Below, one piece after another: positions 60,787-64,000 of a stretch of 64,000 bases of DNA; the first letter of the stretch is position 1, and each line of letters begins with the position of its first letter. Origin of the DNA: JAMXLO01 sp035569235 (GTDB lineage Bacteria > Pseudomonadota > Alphaproteobacteria > Acetobacterales > Acetobacteraceae); assembly GCA_035569235.1 (NCBI GenBank), contig DATMND010000220.1, positions 1 to 64,000 of the forward strand. Reading direction: 5' to 3'. The notes under the pieces were generated by a model. It was given only the letters and a program-made list of their open reading frames with translations. It searched no databases and was not told the origin of the DNA. The translations under genes were made by a program, and so were the position numbers.

Positions 60787-61185
60787 ATGGCAGTGATCCC
60801 CGACGCATATCTCGACCTGCTGACGCAGAAGACGGCATTTGCCCATCTGGCCACCGTGATGCCTGACGGCTCGCCGCAGGTGACGCCGGTTTGGTTTGAC
60901 TATACCAACGGTGTCATCCGCGTGAACACGGCAAAGGGGCGCGTGAAGCAGCGCAACATGAAAGAGGGCTCGCCCGTCGCGCTGGCGATCATGGACCCCG
61001 AGAATCCGTATCGATATATCCAGGTGCGCGGCAAGGTCACGCGCATGACCGAGGATGGCGCCAGCGCACACATCGACTCACTGGCAAAGAAGTACCTCGG
61101 CAAGGACAAGTATCCGTTCGCGCAGCCAGGCGAGGTGCGCGTGATGTACGAGATCAATCCCGCAGCCGCGCATGGGATGAGCTGA
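60787..61185 (+). CDS. Split-barrel flavin/F420-binding protein (PPOX class)
   Basis: A 132-residue protein of the pyridoxamine 5'-phosphate oxidase-like split-barrel superfamily (Rv1155-like). AFAHLATVMPDGSPQVTPVW and NTAKGRVKQRNMKEGSPVAL are the canonical blocks, and KYPFAQPGEVRVMYEI ends the barrel. It could bind FMN or F420. The ATG at 60787 is preferred; the open frame extends 60 codons upstream without homology, and AAGGAG precedes 60787. Confidence 0.87.
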   Translation: MAVIPDAYLDLLTQKTAFAHLATVMPDGSPQVTPVWFDYTNGVIRVNTAKGRVKQRNMKEGSPVALAIMDPENPYRYIQVRGKVTRMTEDGASAHIDSLAKKYLGKDKYPFAQPGEVRVMYEINPAAAHGMS

Positions 61186-61213
61186 ACGGGCGCGGAGCGA
61201 TTGCGCTCAACGT

Positions 61214-61294
61214 CGTCATCCTCGCGAAAGCGAGGACCCAGGGGCCTCCAATGGGATGCTGCGCGCCTGGGTTCCCGCTTGCGCGGGAATGACG
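61214..61294. repeat. Class A palindrome (copy A7)
   Basis: Arms 61214-61242 (CGTCATCCTCGCGAAAGCGA and on) and 61266-61294 (CCTGGGTTCCCGCTTGCGCG and on) are an imperfect inverted pair. It lies between the convergent split-barrel and SDR genes. Confidence 0.83.
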
Positions 61295-61313
61295 GTCGTC
61301 ATTGACAGCCTGC

Positions 61314-62138
61314 TCACCAGCCCCCATCGACGCCGATCGCCTGACCCGTCACGAACGCCGCTCCATCCGAGGCCAGATACGCGATCATCGACGCCACCTC
61401 GTCGGGACTGCCAAAGCGGCCGACGGGGATGGCCTTCGCGCGCTCCCTGAAGCCTACCTCCAGATCGTCGCCGAACTCGCGTCGATTGGTGCTGATCGCG
61501 CGCGAGGTGCGGATGGGACCGGGCAGCACCGCGTTCACCGTGATCCCGAACGGCGCGAGATCCAGCGCGAGCGATTTGGTGAAGCCGACGATGGCGGCCT
61601 TGGAGGCAGCATAGGTCGCGCGGCGCGGACCAGGGCGGAAGGCGGCGCGTGACGAAACGCTGACGATGCGGCCCCAGCCCGCCTTGCGCATCGCCGGCAC
61701 CGCCGCACGCGACATCAGGAAGGCACCGCGCGCATTCACCGCCATCGTCTGGTCCCAGGCGGCAACCGGAACATCCTCGATCTCGTTGCGGTCGGCGCCC
61801 TGCGGTGCTCCCGCATTGTTGACCAGGATGTCGAGCCTGCCATGGCGCCGCAGCACGTCGGCGACCATCCGCGCGGCATCGGCTTCCTTGCTGACATCGC
61901 CCAGCGTGGCGGAGGCCATGCCGCCGGCCTTGGCAATCGCTTCGACCAAGCTGTCGACGCCGCCCCAGTTGGCGTCCATGTCTCCCTGTGCGTTGTGCTC
62001 GTTGGCGAGCCCGGTCGGCGCGACATCCGACACGACGACAGTCACCCCGGCGGCGGCGAGCGCACGCGCGGTGGAATTGCCGATGCCGACCGGCTTGCCG
62101 CAACCCGTGATCAACGCGACGCGTGCTTCACTTGGCAT
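61314..62138 (-). CDS. SDR-family oxidoreductase
   Basis: A 274-residue classical SDR. The cofactor motif is ITGCGKPVGIGNSTARALAA (residues 10-29), a variant with an insert before GIG; NNAG follows in LVNNAGAPQG, and the catalytic Tyr-Lys is in RATYAASKAAIVGF. The C-terminus GQAIGVDGGW is typical. It is transcribed alone, divergent from the aldo/keto reductase gene. Substrate unknown. Confidence 0.87.
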   Translation of the reverse strand: MPSEARVALITGCGKPVGIGNSTARALAAAGVTVVVSDVAPTGLANEHNAQGDMDANWGGVDSLVEAIAKAGGMASATLGDVSKEADAARMVADVLRRHGRLDILVNNAGAPQGADRNEIEDVPVAAWDQTMAVNARGAFLMSRAAVPAMRKAGWGRIVSVSSRAAFRPGPRRATYAASKAAIVGFTKSLALDLAPFGITVNAVLPGPIRTSRAISTNRREFGDDLEVGFRERAKAIPVGRFGSPDEVASMIAYLASDGAAFVTGQAIGVDGGW

Positions 62139-62217
62139 GGGAGTCCTCCCGTGGATTTGGTTGACGCTTCACTCTCGACTATACCGCCGATCGGCACAGG
62201 GAGAGGAGACGACGATC

Positions 62218-63213
62218 ATGGCACAGGCGGAAAAGCTTGAGCATCGCGTGCTGGGACGCGACGGACCTTCGGTCTCGGCGATCGGTCTCGGCTGCATGTC
62301 GCTGTCGGGCATCTACGGTGCGGCCGATGATGCGGTATCGGAGGATCTGATTCGTTATGCGATCGACCAGGGCGTGGACCATCTCGATTCATCGGACATG
62401 TACGGCTGGGGGCACAACGAGGAAGTCATCGGCCGCGCCATCAAGGGCCGTCGCGATCGCATAGTGCTGGCAACGAAGTTCGGCCAGACGCAGAACCCGG
62501 GCGGCCCGAACGGCGTGAACGGACGTCCCGAATACGTGATGCAGGCCTGCGAGGCGAACCTGAAGCGGCTCGGCGTGGACGTGATCGATCTTTACTACCA
62601 GCACCGCGTCGATCCGTCCGTGCCGATCGAGGACACGGTGGGCGCGATGGCCAAACTCGTGCAGCAGGGCAAGGTGCGGCATCTCGGTCTTTCGGAGGCG
62701 GCGCCGGAGACGATCCGCCGCGCGCACAAGGTGCATCCGATCGCCGCCGTGCAGACCGAGTATTCGCTGCTGTATCGGACCGAGGCGGAGGAAACGCGCG
62801 AAACGACGCGGTCGCTGGGCATCAGCTTTGTCGCCTATGCGCCGCTGGGACGCGGGTTCCTGACAGGCGCACTCCAGACATTTGCCGACATCGATGGCCG
62901 CCGCGCGGCGCATCCGCGGTTCCAGGAACAGAACTTCGCGCGTAACCGCGAACTGGTCGCGCACGTCGAGGCAATCGCGGAGGAGAAGGGCTGCACGCCG
63001 GCGCAGCTCACATTGGCTTGGCTGCTGGCGCAGGGTCCCGACGTGGTGGCGATCCCTGGCACCCGCTACAAGCAGCGGCTGGACGAGAATGTCGGAGCAT
63101 TGCGTGTGACGCTGACGCAGAACGATGTGGCGCGCATTTCAGCGGCGATTCCGCCCGGTGCTGCGGCCGGCACGCGCTATCCGGCGGGCGGCATGAAGGG
63201 GGTGTACGTTTAG
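62218..63213 (+). CDS. Aldo/keto reductase
   Basis: A 331-residue NADPH-dependent reductase of the AKR13-like group. HLDSSDMYGWGHNEEVIG contains the catalytic Asp and Tyr, LATKFGQTQNPGG the lysine, and YYQHRVDPSVPIEDT the histidine position. The C-terminal GTRYKQRLDENVGAL carries the NADPH-binding arginine. GAGAGGAG lies before this ATG. The open frame runs upstream as an antisense shadow of the SDR gene. It ends at the C/G-rich palindrome. Confidence 0.9.
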   Translation: MAQAEKLEHRVLGRDGPSVSAIGLGCMSLSGIYGAADDAVSEDLIRYAIDQGVDHLDSSDMYGWGHNEEVIGRAIKGRRDRIVLATKFGQTQNPGGPNGVNGRPEYVMQACEANLKRLGVDVIDLYYQHRVDPSVPIEDTVGAMAKLVQQGKVRHLGLSEAAPETIRRAHKVHPIAAVQTEYSLLYRTEAEETRETTRSLGISFVAYAPLGRGFLTGALQTFADIDGRRAAHPRFQEQNFARNRELVAHVEAIAEEKGCTPAQLTLAWLLAQGPDVVAIPGTRYKQRLDENVGALRVTLTQNDVARISAAIPPGAAAGTRYPAGGMKGVYV

Positions 63214-63224
63214 AGGTTCGGTGT

Positions 63225-63315
63225 CCCCTCCCCCCAACCCCCTCCCGCAAGGGGACGGGGAGCAATGTACCAAAACTCCCCCTCCCCTTGCGGGAGGGGG
63301 TTGGGGGGAGGGGGC
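63225..63315. repeat. C/G-rich palindromic repeat (copy B3), convergent site
   Basis: Arms 63225-63261 and 63276-63315 form a long hairpin with inner CCTCCCGCAAGGGG-type hairpins. It lies between the aldo/keto reductase stop and the uppP stop. Confidence 0.88.
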
Positions 63316-63316
63316 C

Positions 63317-64000
63317 TCACATGATCAGCAGCAGCACCAAGCTCCCTGCGCCGACGATGAAACAGTAATACGCGAACGGATTCAGCGCCCAAGCATCGTG
63401 CTGGCGGAAGTACCGCATCAGGAACGCGGTGCTGGCGAAGGCTGTGACACCTGCGACCACCGCAGCGAGGGCGGCCAACCCAAATGTGCCAGGCGGCACG
63501 CTCTCATGCAGCAGCTTCGGCACCTCGAGCACCGTGGCGCCGAGGATGATCGGCGTTGCGATCAGGAACGAGAAATGCGCCGAGCCTTCATGGTCGATCC
63601 CGCGCAGCAATCCGCCGACGATCGTCGCGCCGGAACGCGATATGCCCGGGATCAGCGCGGTGCACTGCCAACAACCGATCATCAGCGCGTCCATCGCCGT
63701 GAGGGTGGACAGCGGCCGGTGGCCATGCCCGCGCAGTTTTTCCCCGCCCATCAGCAGCAGCCCGTTGACCACCAGGAAAAACGCCGCGACCACCGGAGTG
63801 CCGAACAGGCTGCGAAAAAACTTCTCCAGCAGGAAGCCGACGATCACCGCGGGGATGGTGGCGATCACGATTAACAGGAACACGCGCCGGCTCTCGCTGA
63901 CCTGGTGCGCCGCGCCCAGCCCCATCAGGCCGGTCGCCAGCGCCCACCAATCGCGCCAGAAGTACAGCAGCAGCGCGGCCGCGGTGCCGAGATGCAGCAT
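63317..64000 (-). CDS. uppP: Undecaprenyl-diphosphatase (3' part; gene continues beyond the window)
   Basis: The C-terminal 227 residues of UppP/BacA, the membrane phosphatase that recycles undecaprenyl pyrophosphate for peptidoglycan synthesis. The active-site segment PGISRSGATIVGGLLRG is present, along with the membrane helices. The N-terminal part carrying the first motif, with its conserved Glu and Ser in members of the family, lies past the window end; LHLGTAAALLLYFWRDWW normally sits about 40-60 residues into the protein, so the Met at 64000 is internal. Confidence 0.88.
   Translation of the reverse strand: MLHLGTAAALLLYFWRDWWALATGLMGLGAAHQVSESRRVFLLIVIATIPAVIVGFLLEKFFRSLFGTPVVAAFFLVVNGLLLMGGEKLRGHGHRPLSTLTAMDALMIGCWQCTALIPGISRSGATIVGGLLRGIDHEGSAHFSFLIATPIILGATVLEVPKLLHESVPPGTFGLAALAAVVAGVTAFASTAFLMRYFRQHDAWALNPFAYYCFIVGAGSLVLLLIM

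Noticed and set aside
28811..63315. Repeats considered as a CRISPR array
   Set aside because: Copies are scattered singly or as inverted pairs over tens of kilobases, with no regular spacers and no cas genes.

Overview
The window is GC-rich chromosomal DNA from an alphaproteobacterium. The mixture of genes (Tat-exported metallophosphoesterase plus cupredoxin beside an ECF sigma/anti-sigma pair, many family III CoA-transferases, NnrS, SPOR-domain lytic transglycosylase) and the characteristic intergenic palindromes fit Rhodospirillales, perhaps Acetobacteraceae. That placement is inference from gene content, not from a marker gene. No rRNA, tRNA, CRISPR array, intact insertion sequence or phage gene is visible. 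Genes fill almost the whole window; only one gap exceeds 300 bases (60280-60786), and it holds the decayed tails of two genes.

Layout. 1-3.8 kb: a bifunctional penicillin-binding protein, a nitronate monooxygenase-like flavoprotein and a peptidoglycan-binding-domain lipoprotein. 3.8-7.4 kb (minus): an M20 amidohydrolase, an NHL propeller and threonine aldolase in one tight operon. 7.5-9.8 kb (plus): an orphan ABC solute-binding protein and a luciferase-like monooxygenase. 9.9-16.7 kb (minus): an operon of Ldh-type dehydrogenase, D-aminoacylase-like amidohydrolase, a molybdopterin hydroxylase large subunit without its partners, and a ThDP enzyme. 16.8-20.9 kb: an Asp-box propeller (plus), facing a minus operon of cupin, DUF35 Zn-ribbon/OB protein, thiolase-like protein and CoA-transferase. 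21-26 kb: a GxxExxY protein, quinone oxidoreductase, NnrS and two tandem D-2-hydroxyacid dehydrogenases. 26-28.8 kb: anti-sigma/ECF sigma divergent from metallophosphoesterase and cupredoxin. 28.9-36.7 kb: CoA-transferase, lipoprotein, lytic transglycosylase, orphan TRAP binding protein, NDP-forming acyl-CoA synthetase, MFS carrier.

36.8-43.6 kb (plus): a frameshifted DUF29 gene, then a two-subunit 3-oxoacid CoA-transferase operon whose subunit genes are split by a Uma2-type nuclease gene and a relic of another subunit-A gene, followed by acyl-CoA dehydrogenase, enoyl-CoA hydratase and an EmrB-like exporter. 43.7-48.3 kb: a GIY-YIG gene enclosed by palindromes, two paralogous ACMSD-type amidohydrolases, a Rieske protein, a carboxymuconolactone decarboxylase-like protein and a helical-repeat protein. 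48.3-64 kb: dehydrogenases, two more luciferase-like monooxygenases, SurE, an amidohydrolase, a minus operon CoA-transferase/enoyl-CoA hydratase/cupin/fumarylacetoacetase-like hydrolase, a mercuric-reductase-like flavoprotein, a split-barrel flavoprotein, an SDR, an aldo/keto reductase and the 3' part of uppP.

Taken together this is an accessory catabolic region: uptake proteins, CoA activation, beta-oxidation-like steps, flavin monooxygenases and ring- or amide-opening hydrolases, with almost no dedicated transcription factors.

The most unusual structure is the recurrent association between small nuclease-fold genes and intergenic inverted repeats. A GxxExxY gene takes its ribosome-binding site from one arm of a 45-base inverted repeat. 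A GIY-YIG gene lies between copies of another palindrome. A DUF559 nuclease relic lies inside a third. A Uma2 gene sits between an intact CoA-transferase subunit-A gene and the 3' relic of a second one. I offer this as a hypothesis about repeat-linked selfish or housekeeping nucleases.
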